From NCBI GenBank assembly GCA_046484325.1, contig JAWOJB010000048.1, positions 1 to 11,378 of the forward strand: a stretch of 11,378 nt of DNA. Direction: 5' to 3'. This document shows positions 1 to 7,833 of this stretch, one piece after another (within the stretch, counting starts at the first letter, position 1; the number at the start of each line of letters is the position of its first letter). The DNA comes from JAWOJB01 sp046484325. GTDB taxonomy: Bacteria > Actinomycetota > Acidimicrobiia > Spongiisociales > ZC4RG35. The position numbers were made by a program, and so were the translations under genes. Under the pieces are notes generated by a model. That model saw nothing but the letters and a program-made list of their open reading frames with translations. It did not search any database and was not told where the DNA came from.

Positions 1-1
1 G

Positions 2-1864
<1,863 letters not shown>

Positions 1865-1896
1865 TCGAGGGTGGTGGCCCACGGCAGATTGCCGGG

Positions 1897-1902
1897 TACA
1901 CT
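1897..1902 (+). promoter_or_regulatory. candidate -10 element for the rny operon
   Basis: TACACT in the context GGGTACACTGAC fits the actinobacterial -10 pattern TAnnnT and starts 33 bases after the recA stop. The same core appears before the tRNA-Gly gene (9888-9893) and, as TACAGT, near dut. No convincing -35 hexamer is seen 16-18 bases upstream. If used, it would give rny a 5' leader of roughly 175 nt. An 8-bp palindrome, TGACGTCA, overlaps its last base (1902-1909). The promoter call is inference. Confidence 0.4.
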
Positions 1903-1980
1903 GACGTCAGAAGCACGCATACACGACGAAACCGGAACCATCGACGACATGACGACGACCCTTCAAGCCTGCGAGGAACC

Positions 1981-2063
1981 CTCCACCGGCTGATTGCCGT
2001 CGTCTGTCCCATGTCTGCGTGCGCCGAGCCCTCGGGCTCGGCGCACGCGTTCTCCCGGTGGAG
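1981..2063 (+). promoter_or_regulatory. structured region upstream of rny: 14-bp hairpin nested in a 9-bp stem
   Basis: A perfect 14-bp stem (2017-2030 with 2035-2048) closes a CTCG loop; its arms are GC-rich and read GCGTGCGCCGAGCC and its complement. A second perfect 9-bp pairing, CTCCACCGG (1981-1989) with CCGGTGGAG (2055-2063), encloses it. The outer stem ends 7 bases before the rny Shine-Dalgarno AAGGAG (2071-2076). The hairpin could be a recA terminator, but the bases after it (GTTCTCCCGG) are not a U-tract. Alternatively it could be a leader structure affecting rny translation or mRNA decay. It matches no riboswitch class I recognise. Confidence 0.6.
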
Positions 2064-2083
2064 TCCGCCGAAGGAGTTGAACG

Positions 2084-3619
2084 ATGACGACGACGCAGGT
2101 GATCGTGATCGTGGTGGTGCTGCTCGTCGGTGGAGGCATCGGCGTGGCGGCGACGCTGCTGCTCCGTCGGGGCAGCCCACCGGGTGGACCGGACGCCGAG
2201 CAGGTCCTCAGCGGCGCGAGGATCGAGGCCCAACGGATCCTGGCGAGAGCCGAGGACGAGGGTCGCGCCAGGGCGGATACCTACCGAGAGCGGGAAGAGG
2301 CGGCGCTCGAGCACCGCAAGGTCGAACTCGGCACCACCGAGAGCCGGCTCGCCCAGCGGGAGGAGACGCTCGAGCAGCGGGCCGGCAACCTCGCCCAGCG
2401 TGAGCAGCTCCTCATCCACCGCGAGCAGGAGGCGACCGGGCTCCGCTCCGAGGCCGAGCGGCTCCGGGAGGAGGCCCGATCCCAGCTCGAGCGGCTGGCG
2501 GGCATCGACGCCAAGGCGGCCAAGGACGAGCTACTGGCCCACGTCGAGGACGAGGCCCGTCGGGACGCCATGCTGGTGGTGCGTGACCTCGAGATCAAGG
2601 CACGCGAGGAGGCCGACCGTCGCGCGCGGCGCATCCTCGCCACAGCGATCCAGCGTCTCGCTAGCGAGGTCGTCACCGAGACCACGGTGTCGACGGTCCC
2701 GCTTCCCTCCGACGACATGAAGGGCCGCATCATCGGCCGGGAAGGTCGGAACATCCGGGCCTTCGAGGCGGTCACGGGGGTGAACCTCATCGTCGACGAC
2801 ACCCCGGAGGCGGTGTCGGTGTCGAGCTTCGACCCTGTACGCCGGGAGGTGGCTCGCCTTGCGCTCGAGCGGCTGATCGCCGACGGCCGGATCCACCCGT
2901 CGTCCATCGAGGAGGCCCACACCAAGGCCCAGGCCGAGGTGGAGCAGAGCGTGCGCGACGCCGGCGAATGGGCCCTGCTCGAGATCGGGATCTCCCGGAT
3001 GCATCCCGAGCTCGTCACACTGTTGGGACGCCTGAAGTACCGCACGTCCTATGGCCAGAACGTGCTCAACCACCTGGTCGAGACAGCCCGGATCGGCTCG
3101 ATGCTCGCCTTCGAGTTGGGGGTCGATCCGACCCCGGTGACCCGCGCCTGTCTCCTCCACGACATCGGCAAGGCGGTCACGCACGAGGTGGAGGGATCCC
3201 ACGCCCTCATCGGCGCCGAGATCGCCCGACGGTTCGGCGAGGATGCTGCCGTCGTCCACGGCATCGAGGCCCACCACAACGAGGTGGAGCCCCGGACCGT
3301 GCTGGCGGTGCTCGTCCAGGCCGCCGATGCGGTGTCGGCCGCCCGTCCAGGAGCCCGCCGTGAGGCCCTCGAGTCCTACGTGCGGCGGCTCGCGCGGCTC
3401 GAGGACATCGCAAGCGAGTTCGAGGGCGTCGAGCGGGTGTTCGCCATGCAGGCGGGTCGCGAAGTCCGGGTCGTGGTCGATCCCGGCACCCTCGACGACC
3501 TGGCCGCTGCCGACCTGGCCAGGCGCATCGCCCGCAAGATGGAGGAAGACCTCCAGTATCCCGGGCAGATCCTCGTCACGGTGATCCGCGAGTATCGGGC
3601 CAGCGACTTCGCCAGATGA
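2084..3619 (+). CDS. rny: Ribonuclease Y
   Basis: RNase Y is a membrane-anchored endoribonuclease that starts mRNA decay in many Gram-positive bacteria. The 511-residue product has the full architecture. A hydrophobic N-terminal anchor spans about residues 5-28 and is followed by arginines. A long charged coiled coil runs over about 38-200. The KH RNA-binding domain carries the signature GRIIGREGRNI at 214-224. The HD metal-dependent nuclease domain has the HD pair at H359-D360 (LLHDIGKA). The start ATG has a good Shine-Dalgarno, AAGGAG, seven bases upstream. Its stop overlaps the miaB start as ATGA, so rny heads a translationally coupled rny-miaB-miaA-dapF unit. Many well-studied actinobacteria rely on RNase E/G instead, so the gene here hints at lineage. 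Length and motifs are typical of the family (about 510-520 aa). Confidence 0.96.
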   Translation: MTTTQVIVIVVVLLVGGGIGVAATLLLRRGSPPGGPDAEQVLSGARIEAQRILARAEDEGRARADTYREREEAALEHRKVELGTTESRLAQREETLEQRAGNLAQREQLLIHREQEATGLRSEAERLREEARSQLERLAGIDAKAAKDELLAHVEDEARRDAMLVVRDLEIKAREEADRRARRILATAIQRLASEVVTETTVSTVPLPSDDMKGRIIGREGRNIRAFEAVTGVNLIVDDTPEAVSVSSFDPVRREVARLALERLIADGRIHPSSIEEAHTKAQAEVEQSVRDAGEWALLEIGISRMHPELVTLLGRLKYRTSYGQNVLNHLVETARIGSMLAFELGVDPTPVTRACLLHDIGKAVTHEVEGSHALIGAEIARRFGEDAAVVHGIEAHHNEVEPRTVLAVLVQAADAVSAARPGARREALESYVRRLARLEDIASEFEGVERVFAMQAGREVRVVVDPGTLDDLAAADLARRIARKMEEDLQYPGQILVTVIREYRASDFAR

Positions 3620-5001
3620 CCGCCATCGCCATCGCCGAACCGGTGCGCCGGTCCAGGCACGAGCGCCGTCCCACCCGGGCCGGCAAGCGGTACCTGCTGC
3701 GCACGTTCGGCTGCCAGATGAACGAGCACGACAGCGAGCGGATCGCCGGGTTGCTCGAGTCCGACGGGATGGCAAGGACCGAGCGTCTCGAGGAGGCCGA
3801 TGTCGTCTTCGTGAACACCTGCACGATCAGGGAGAACGCCGACAACCGGCTGTACGGGAACCTCGGCCAACTCAAACAGATCAAGGACTCCAGGCCGGAG
3901 GTGCTGCTCGTGGTCGGCGGTTGCGCCGCCCAGAAGGACCGCGAGCTCGTGCGGGAACGGGCACCGTGGGTCGACGTGGTCATGGGCACCCACAATCTCG
4001 ATCGCGTCTTGGACCTTCTCGACCACGCCGAGGAGTGGGGTGGCATCACCGAGGTGGTCGAAGAGCTCCAGGCGATGCCATCCACCCTCCCTGTGCGCCG
4101 AGAGGTGGCCCACTCGGCCTGGGTCACGATCCAGGTGGGATGCAACAACACCTGTACGTTCTGCATCGTGCCGGCGGTGCGGGGGCCCGAGGTGAGCCGC
4201 CGGCCGGGTGACGTCGTCCGGGAGGTGGAGGGGCTTGCCCGCCAGGGCGTGGTCGAGGTCACCCTGCTCGGGCAGAACGTCGACACCTACGGCCGCGACC
4301 TCGCCGTGGACGGCCGGCGGCGGCCGATCTTCGCCGACCTGTTGCGCAGGGTGGGTTCGGTCGAGGGGATCCGGCGGGTGCGCTTCACCAGCCCGCATCC
4401 CAACGACTTCCGCCAGGAGGTGGCCGAGGCGATGGCCGAGACCCCGGCGGTGTGCGAGCAGCTGCACTTCCCGCTGCAGAGCGGCAGCGACCGGGTACTC
4501 GCCCGCATGCACCGGGGATACACCGTCGAGCGATACCTCCGCACCCTCGAGATGGCCCGCTCGATCATCCCCGGGCTCACCGTGTCCACCGACGTGATCG
4601 TCGGTTTCCCGGGCGAGACCGACAACGACTTCGAACGCACGCTCGAGGTCGTCGCCGAGGCCAGGTTCGACCAGGCCTTCATGTTCCGCTTCTCGCCGCG
4701 GCCGGGCACTGCGGCGGCGGCGCTCGCCGATGAGTTCGTCCCTACCGAGACCGCCCAGCGCCGATTCGAGCGGCTGCTCGAGCTCCAGAACGACCTGTCG
4801 CTCACCTCCAACCGGGCATCGGTCGGGAAGGTCGTCGAGGTCCTCTCCGAAGGGCCCTCCCGCAAGGATCCCCGGGTCGCCACCAGCCGGACCCGGGGAG
4901 GCAAGGTGGTGCACACCGACGGCGAGCTGCCCGCCGGCACGTTCCTCGATGTCGAGGTGGTGTCGGCTGCCCGCCATCACCTGATGGGGAGGCCGATCTG
5001 A
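3616..5001 (+). CDS. miaB: tRNA-2-methylthio-N6-dimethylallyladenosine synthase MiaB
   Basis: MiaB is a radical-SAM methylthiotransferase that adds the 2-methylthio group to i6A37 of tRNAs reading UNN codons, after MiaA has prenylated the base. The 461-residue protein has the UPF0004 N-terminal domain with three cluster-binding cysteines: C33 (FGCQMNEHDS), C69 (NTCTIRE) and C103 (GGCAAQ). The radical-SAM motif CNNTCTFC provides C176, C180 and C183. A C-terminal TRAM RNA-binding domain covers roughly the last 65 residues. Two 4Fe-4S clusters are therefore expected. The start ATG overlaps the rny stop by four bases (ATGA). Its stop overlaps the miaA start as CTGA, placing the two enzymes of the same modification pathway in direct translational series. 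About 23 residues precede the conserved RYLLRTFGCQMN block, which is normal for actinobacterial members. Confidence 0.96.
   Translation: MTAIAIAEPVRRSRHERRPTRAGKRYLLRTFGCQMNEHDSERIAGLLESDGMARTERLEEADVVFVNTCTIRENADNRLYGNLGQLKQIKDSRPEVLLVVGGCAAQKDRELVRERAPWVDVVMGTHNLDRVLDLLDHAEEWGGITEVVEELQAMPSTLPVRREVAHSAWVTIQVGCNNTCTFCIVPAVRGPEVSRRPGDVVREVEGLARQGVVEVTLLGQNVDTYGRDLAVDGRRRPIFADLLRRVGSVEGIRRVRFTSPHPNDFRQEVAEAMAETPAVCEQLHFPLQSGSDRVLARMHRGYTVERYLRTLEMARSIIPGLTVSTDVIVGFPGETDNDFERTLEVVAEARFDQAFMFRFSPRPGTAAAALADEFVPTETAQRRFERLLELQNDLSLTSNRASVGKVVEVLSEGPSRKDPRVATSRTRGGKVVHTDGELPAGTFLDVEVVSAARHHLMGRPI
4986..5000 (+). promoter_or_regulatory. Shine-Dalgarno plus CTG start codon of miaA
   Basis: GGGGAG at 4986-4991 lies six bases before CTG at 4998-5000. 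In the miaA frame no ATG, GTG or TTG occurs between about 4923 and the conserved P-loop codons that begin at 5022. The first canonical start, GTG 5049, lies past the P-loop lysine and serine and would destroy the enzyme. The CTG overlaps the miaB stop as CTGA, copying the ATGA junctions on either side of this gene pair. The start choice rests on these points and is not experimentally known. Confidence 0.75.
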
Positions 5002-5897
5002 GCCGGATCCTCGCGATCCTCGGCCCCACCGCCTCGGGGAAGAGCGAGGTGGCCCTCGCTCTCGCCGAACGGCTGGAGGCCGAGATCCTGTCGGTCGACT
5101 CGATGCAGGTGTATCGGGGGATGGACATCGGCACCGCCAAGCCGGGCCCGCCCGATCGATCCCGTGTCCCGCATCACATGATCGACGTCGCCGACCCCGA
5201 GGACGAGTACACGGTGGCGGAGTTCCAGCGTGATGCCAGGGAGGCCCTCGCCGCCTCCCGGCGGCCCGTGATCGTCGTCGGAGGTTCGGGCCTGCACTTC
5301 CGGGCGGTGGTGGATCCGCTCGAGTTCCCTCCCCACGACCCGTCGATCCGACGCCACCTCGATCACCTCGAACCTGCCGAGGCCAAGGCCCGTCTGCTGG
5401 CCGCCGATCCGGGGGCAGGTGCGCTGGTCGACGTGGACAACCCACGAAGGGTGGCCCGGGCTCTCGAGGTCCTCGAGCTGACGGGGCGACGGCCCTCGCA
5501 GCGCTCGAACGATCCGGCCCGTCGCCGGGTCGCCTCCTACGAGCCGGAGATCCCGTTCCAGGCGATCGGTCTCGACCCTGGACCGGCCCTCGCCGAACGG
5601 GCGTCGCTCCGACTCGACGCGATGCGGCGAGCGGGTCTGCTGGAGGAGGTGGCGTCGCTGGCGGGCCGGCTCGGGCGAACGGCTTCACAGGCGGTCGGGT
5701 ACCGCCAGCTCCTGCCGGTGGTGGCGGGTGAGCTCGACCCCGACGCCGGGTTCCGGGGGGCGGCCCGTGCCACGATCCGGCTGGCCAGGCGGCAGCGAAC
5801 CTTCTTCCGTCGGGATCCCCGGATCCGCTGGCTGGCGTGGGACGACGACCCGTCGATCCTGGTCGAGCGGGCCGGCGCGGCCCTGGAGGCCGCATGA
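4998..5897 (+). CDS. miaA: tRNA dimethylallyltransferase MiaA, predicted CTG start
   Basis: MiaA transfers a dimethylallyl group from DMAPP to N6 of A37 in tRNAs reading UNN codons, giving i6A, the substrate of MiaB encoded just upstream. With the CTG start the protein has 299 residues, a usual length. The P-loop GPTASGKS occupies residues 9-16. The DSMQVYRGMDIGTAKP block that contacts substrate is at 34-49. VVGGSGLHFRAVVDPL and the late QAVGYRQ motif are also present. Starting at GTG 5049 instead would remove the P-loop, so the longer form is preferred. The gene overlaps miaB by four bases (CTGA) and dapF by four bases (ATGA), so coupled translation is expected. A sequencing error that hides an ATG or GTG at 4998 is the main alternative explanation for the odd start. 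Confidence 0.93.
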   Translation: MSRILAILGPTASGKSEVALALAERLEAEILSVDSMQVYRGMDIGTAKPGPPDRSRVPHHMIDVADPEDEYTVAEFQRDAREALAASRRPVIVVGGSGLHFRAVVDPLEFPPHDPSIRRHLDHLEPAEAKARLLAADPGAGALVDVDNPRRVARALEVLELTGRRPSQRSNDPARRRVASYEPEIPFQAIGLDPGPALAERASLRLDAMRRAGLLEEVASLAGRLGRTASQAVGYRQLLPVVAGELDPDAGFRGAARATIRLARRQRTFFRRDPRIRWLAWDDDPSILVERAGAALEAA

Positions 5898-6649
5898 GGT
5901 TCTGGAAGATGGAGGGGCTCGGGAACGACTTCGTCGTGGTGGCCGGACCTTTCGAGGTCGACGGTGAGCTAGCCCGGCGGCTGTGCGACCGGCGGCGGGG
6001 GATCGGCGCCGACGGTGTGCTCGTCGTGACCCCTCAGGGTGGCGATGTCGTACGCATGGACTACCGCAACGCCGATGGTTCACCCGCCGAGATGTGCGGG
6101 AACGGCTTGCGCTGCGTGGCTCGCGTCGCCTTCCTCGAGGGGATGGTCTCCGCACCGTCGTTCACCGTCGAGACGGCCGTGGGCCCCCGTCGGGTCGAGG
6201 TAGGGGAGGAGGAGGTCAGGGTCGAGATCGGCCCGGTGGTCGTGGGCGATGAGCTGGAGATGGAGGGTATGCGCTTTCTGACCGCCTCGGTGGGCAATCC
6301 CCATGCCGTCACCTTCGTGCCCTCGGTGGGGGACGCCGCCGTCGGTCGCACCGGGCCGCGGGTCGAGGTCGATCCCAGCTTCCCCGACCGTACGAACGTC
6401 GAGTTCGTCGAGGTCACCGCACCCGACAGCATCAGGCTGCGGGTATGGGAGCGAGGGGTGGGGGAGACTCCTGCCTGCGGATCGGGGGCGGTGGCCGCCG
6501 CCGCCGTGGCCCATGCCTCGGGTCGCATCCAGGCCACCGCCGTGCACGTCGAACTGCTCGGGGGCCACGCTCTGGTGGAGATGATCGACGGGGTCGGCTG
6601 GCTCACCGGCCCGGCCCGGCTCGTGTTCTCAGGAGCCTGGCCGGTCTGA
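5894..6649 (+). CDS. dapF: Diaminopimelate epimerase
   Basis: DapF interconverts LL- and meso-diaminopimelate without a cofactor, supplying meso-DAP for peptidoglycan and lysine. The 251-residue protein starts MRFWKMEGLGNDFVVV, the typical N-terminus. It carries both catalytic cysteines: C68 in AEMCGNGLRC and C195 in ETPACGSGA. The substrate-binding stretch YRNADGS lies at about 57-63. The ATG at 5894 overlaps the miaA stop (ATGA); an upstream in-frame GTG at 5837 lies deep inside miaA and adds no conserved sequence. It is the last gene of the rny-miaB-miaA-dapF unit. Only 17 bases separate its stop from the end of convergent lexA, and no clear terminator is visible there. The hflX gene that often follows dapF in actinobacteria is absent. 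Confidence 0.96.
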   Translation: MRFWKMEGLGNDFVVVAGPFEVDGELARRLCDRRRGIGADGVLVVTPQGGDVVRMDYRNADGSPAEMCGNGLRCVARVAFLEGMVSAPSFTVETAVGPRRVEVGEEEVRVEIGPVVVGDELEMEGMRFLTASVGNPHAVTFVPSVGDAAVGRTGPRVEVDPSFPDRTNVEFVEVTAPDSIRLRVWERGVGETPACGSGAVAAAAVAHASGRIQATAVHVELLGGHALVEMIDGVGWLTGPARLVFSGAWPV

Positions 6650-6666
6650 CGGCAGGGTGAGGGCGC

Positions 6667-7299
6667 TCAGGCGATCCGGCGGAGCACCGAGACGATCTTG
6701 CCCAGGACTTCGACCCCATCCTCGAAGGTCATGTCCGGGTAGGCCGGATTCTCCGATCGCAACACGACCCTGCCGTCGCGGCGATGGAGGCGTTTGACGG
6801 TCGCCTCCTCGCCGTTCACCAGGGCCGCCACGATCTCGCCGTCGACCGCATCCGGCTGGCGTCGGACCACGACGAGATCGCCGTCGAGGATCCCGGCACC
6901 GGTCATCGAGTCGCCCCGCACCCTCAACATGAACACCGGCCCGGTCCCGACCAGGTCGACGGGGAGCGGCACCACGTCCTCGATGTCCTCCTCTGCCAGG
7001 ATCGGGCTGCCGGCGGCGATGCGGCCCACCAGAGGGACCTCGCGCAGATCGGGCCGGCCGGTCGAATCCCGCAAAGGGGCCGAGCCGGGGTCGAGGACCT
7101 CGATCGCCCGCGGCTTGGAGGGGTCCCGCCGCAGATAGCCCCCTCGCACGAGGGCGGACAGGTGGGCGTGGACGGTGGACGGGGAGGAGAGGCCCACCGC
7201 CTCGCCGATCTCCCGCACGCTGGGCGGATATCCCCGGTCGGCGACGGTGTCTCGGATGAACACCAGCACCTGTCGTTGCCGCTCGCTCAATGGCTCCAT
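6667..7299 (-). CDS. lexA: LexA, SOS response repressor and autoprotease
   Basis: LexA represses DNA-damage genes and cuts itself when bound to the RecA filament. The 210-residue product starts MEPLSERQRQVLVFIRD. An N-terminal winged helix-turn-helix (about 26-48, VREIGEAVGLSSPSTVHAHL) is followed by a linker and a serine-peptidase domain. The Ala-Gly cleavage bond is at A96-G97 (GRIAAGSPI). The catalytic dyad is Ser131 (RGDSM) and Lys169 (ATVKR). The ATG at 7299 is preceded on the minus strand by GAGGAGGGATC, a strong ribosome site; a longer in-frame reading back to 7422 crosses the operators and is not conserved. A perfect LexA box lies at 7311-7322, over the predicted transcription start, so autoregulation is expected. 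It is transcribed divergently from the LysM gene and converges on dapF. Confidence 0.97.
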   Translation of the reverse strand: MEPLSERQRQVLVFIRDTVADRGYPPSVREIGEAVGLSSPSTVHAHLSALVRGGYLRRDPSKPRAIEVLDPGSAPLRDSTGRPDLREVPLVGRIAAGSPILAEEDIEDVVPLPVDLVGTGPVFMLRVRGDSMTGAGILDGDLVVVRRQPDAVDGEIVAALVNGEEATVKRLHRRDGRVVLRSENPAYPDMTFEDGVEVLGKIVSVLRRIA

Positions 7300-7310
7300 G
7301 ATCCCTCCTC

Positions 7311-7322
7311 GAACACGTGTTC
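7311..7322. promoter_or_regulatory. LexA box 1 (lexA operator)
   Basis: GAACACGTGTTC is a perfect palindrome of the actinobacterial form GAAC-N4-GTTC, with TC in front. It lies 11 bases from the lexA ATG and just downstream of the predicted lexA -10, covering the expected transcription start. This fits autorepression. Confidence 0.93.
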
Positions 7323-7324
7323 TC

Positions 7325-7353
7325 AGGTTACCCGCTCGCAGCACCGGAACCAA
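7325..7353 (-). promoter_or_regulatory. predicted lexA promoter
   Basis: On the minus strand, TTGGTT (7353-7348) and TAACCT (7330-7325) are separated by 17 bases. This is a good sigma-70/HrdB-type pair. The start would fall near 7318, inside LexA box 1, leaving a leader of about 20 nt that includes the strong ribosome site. The -35 end overlaps the imperfect box at 7352-7363 by two bases. Confidence 0.6.
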
Positions 7354-7363
7354 ACACCTGTTC
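7352..7363. promoter_or_regulatory. LexA box 2, imperfect
   Basis: AAACACCTGTTC, followed by GA, has an intact right half (GTTCGA) and one mismatch in the left half (AAAC for GAAC). It overlaps the lexA -35 end and lies just upstream of the LysM gene -35, so it could serve either promoter. It is weaker evidence than the three perfect boxes. Confidence 0.6.
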
Positions 7364-7366
7364 GAC

Positions 7367-7395
7367 TTGACGACCGAACGCCCGTTCGATAGCGT
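7367..7395 (+). promoter_or_regulatory. predicted promoter of the LysM SOS gene
   Basis: TTGACG (7367-7372) and TAGCGT (7390-7395) are spaced by 17 bases, a near-ideal actinobacterial promoter. LexA box 3 sits entirely inside the spacer and box 4 covers the expected start near 7402. Binding at either should block RNA polymerase, so tight repression until DNA damage is predicted. Confidence 0.7.
7376..7387. promoter_or_regulatory. LexA box 3
   Basis: GAACGCCCGTTC matches GAAC-N4-GTTC exactly and is followed by GA. It occupies the -35/-10 spacer of the LysM gene promoter. Confidence 0.9.
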
Positions 7396-7398
7396 AGC

Positions 7399-7410
7399 GA
7401 ACAGATGTTC
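7399..7410. promoter_or_regulatory. LexA box 4
   Basis: GAACAGATGTTC matches GAAC-N4-GTTC exactly and is followed by GA. It starts four bases after the LysM gene -10, over the expected transcription start, and lies 23 bases from box 3 (start to start). Confidence 0.9.
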
Positions 7411-7445
7411 GATTCTTGTCACACCCGGGGGTTAGGTTGACCGCC

Positions 7446-7796
7446 ATGACCACCCACCATCCGTATCCCGTTTTCACTCCGCCCGTCACCGGCCCGACGG
7501 TGGGGAGAGGAGGGAGGCGCACCGTCGCCCACCATCTCGTGCCGATCAGGCTGTTGGTCCTCCTGATCCTGGCGGCGGGTGCCTTCCTCCTGTTCTCACT
7601 CAGGGTCGAGGCGGGGATGCCCGTCGTCGTGGACGAGGTCGTCGTCCAGTCCGGCGACACCCTCTGGGGCATCGCCTCGACGGCGACCGCGCCGGGCGAG
7701 GACGTCCGCGAGACGATCGCCCGGATCATGGAGCTCAACGGCCTGTCGAGCTCCACCATTCGCCCCGGTCAACGGCTCGTCGTCCCCGGCTCCTGA
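7446..7796 (+). CDS. LysM-domain membrane protein, candidate SOS cell-division inhibitor (YneA/DivS/Rv2719c-like)
   Basis: The 116-residue product has a cytoplasmic N-terminus rich in Pro, Gly and Arg (1-33). One transmembrane helix follows at about 34-52 (IRLLVLLILAAGAFLLFSL). A single extracytoplasmic LysM domain covers about 65-114, from VVVQSGDTLWGIAS to IRPGQRLVVPG, and should bind peptidoglycan. The gene is divergent from lexA and its promoter is embedded in LexA boxes. That is the layout of B. subtilis yneA, C. glutamicum divS and mycobacterial Rv2719c, which delay division or act on the wall during the SOS response. The function here is inferred from architecture, position and operators, not from sequence identity. 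ATG 7446 was chosen; a TTG at 7416 would start only five bases after LexA box 4 and adds an unsupported decapeptide. A weak 5-bp hairpin with a GGGG loop (7800-7813) follows the stop. Confidence 0.85.
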   Translation: MTTHHPYPVFTPPVTGPTVGRGGRRTVAHHLVPIRLLVLLILAAGAFLLFSLRVEAGMPVVVDEVVVQSGDTLWGIASTATAPGEDVRETIARIMELNGLSSSTIRPGQRLVVPGS

Positions 7797-7820
7797 GCCG
7801 ACCGGGGGCGGTCGTGGCGG

Positions 7821-7826
7821 TAGCCT
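7821..7826 (+). promoter_or_regulatory. candidate -10 element of nrdR (leaderless start)
   Basis: TAGCCT fits TAnnnT and ends seven bases before the nrdR ATG, so transcription would start at or next to the A of the start codon. No Shine-Dalgarno is visible in the 30 bases before the ATG, which is consistent with a leaderless mRNA, common in actinobacteria. The -35 is poor. Confidence 0.4.
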
Positions 7827-7833
7827 CGCCGTC

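Noticed and set aside
3376..5895. 839-codon open frame on the minus strand opposite rny, miaB and miaA
   Set aside because: It is an antisense shadow produced by strong G/C third-position bias in the real genes. The translation is Pro/Arg/Gly/His-rich with no domain, and miaB and miaA on the other strand are unmistakable.
7300..7422. N-terminal extension of LexA to an upstream ATG
   Set aside because: It would translate through the promoter and all four LexA boxes. The ATG at 7299 has the strong ribosome site and gives the standard LexA N-terminus.
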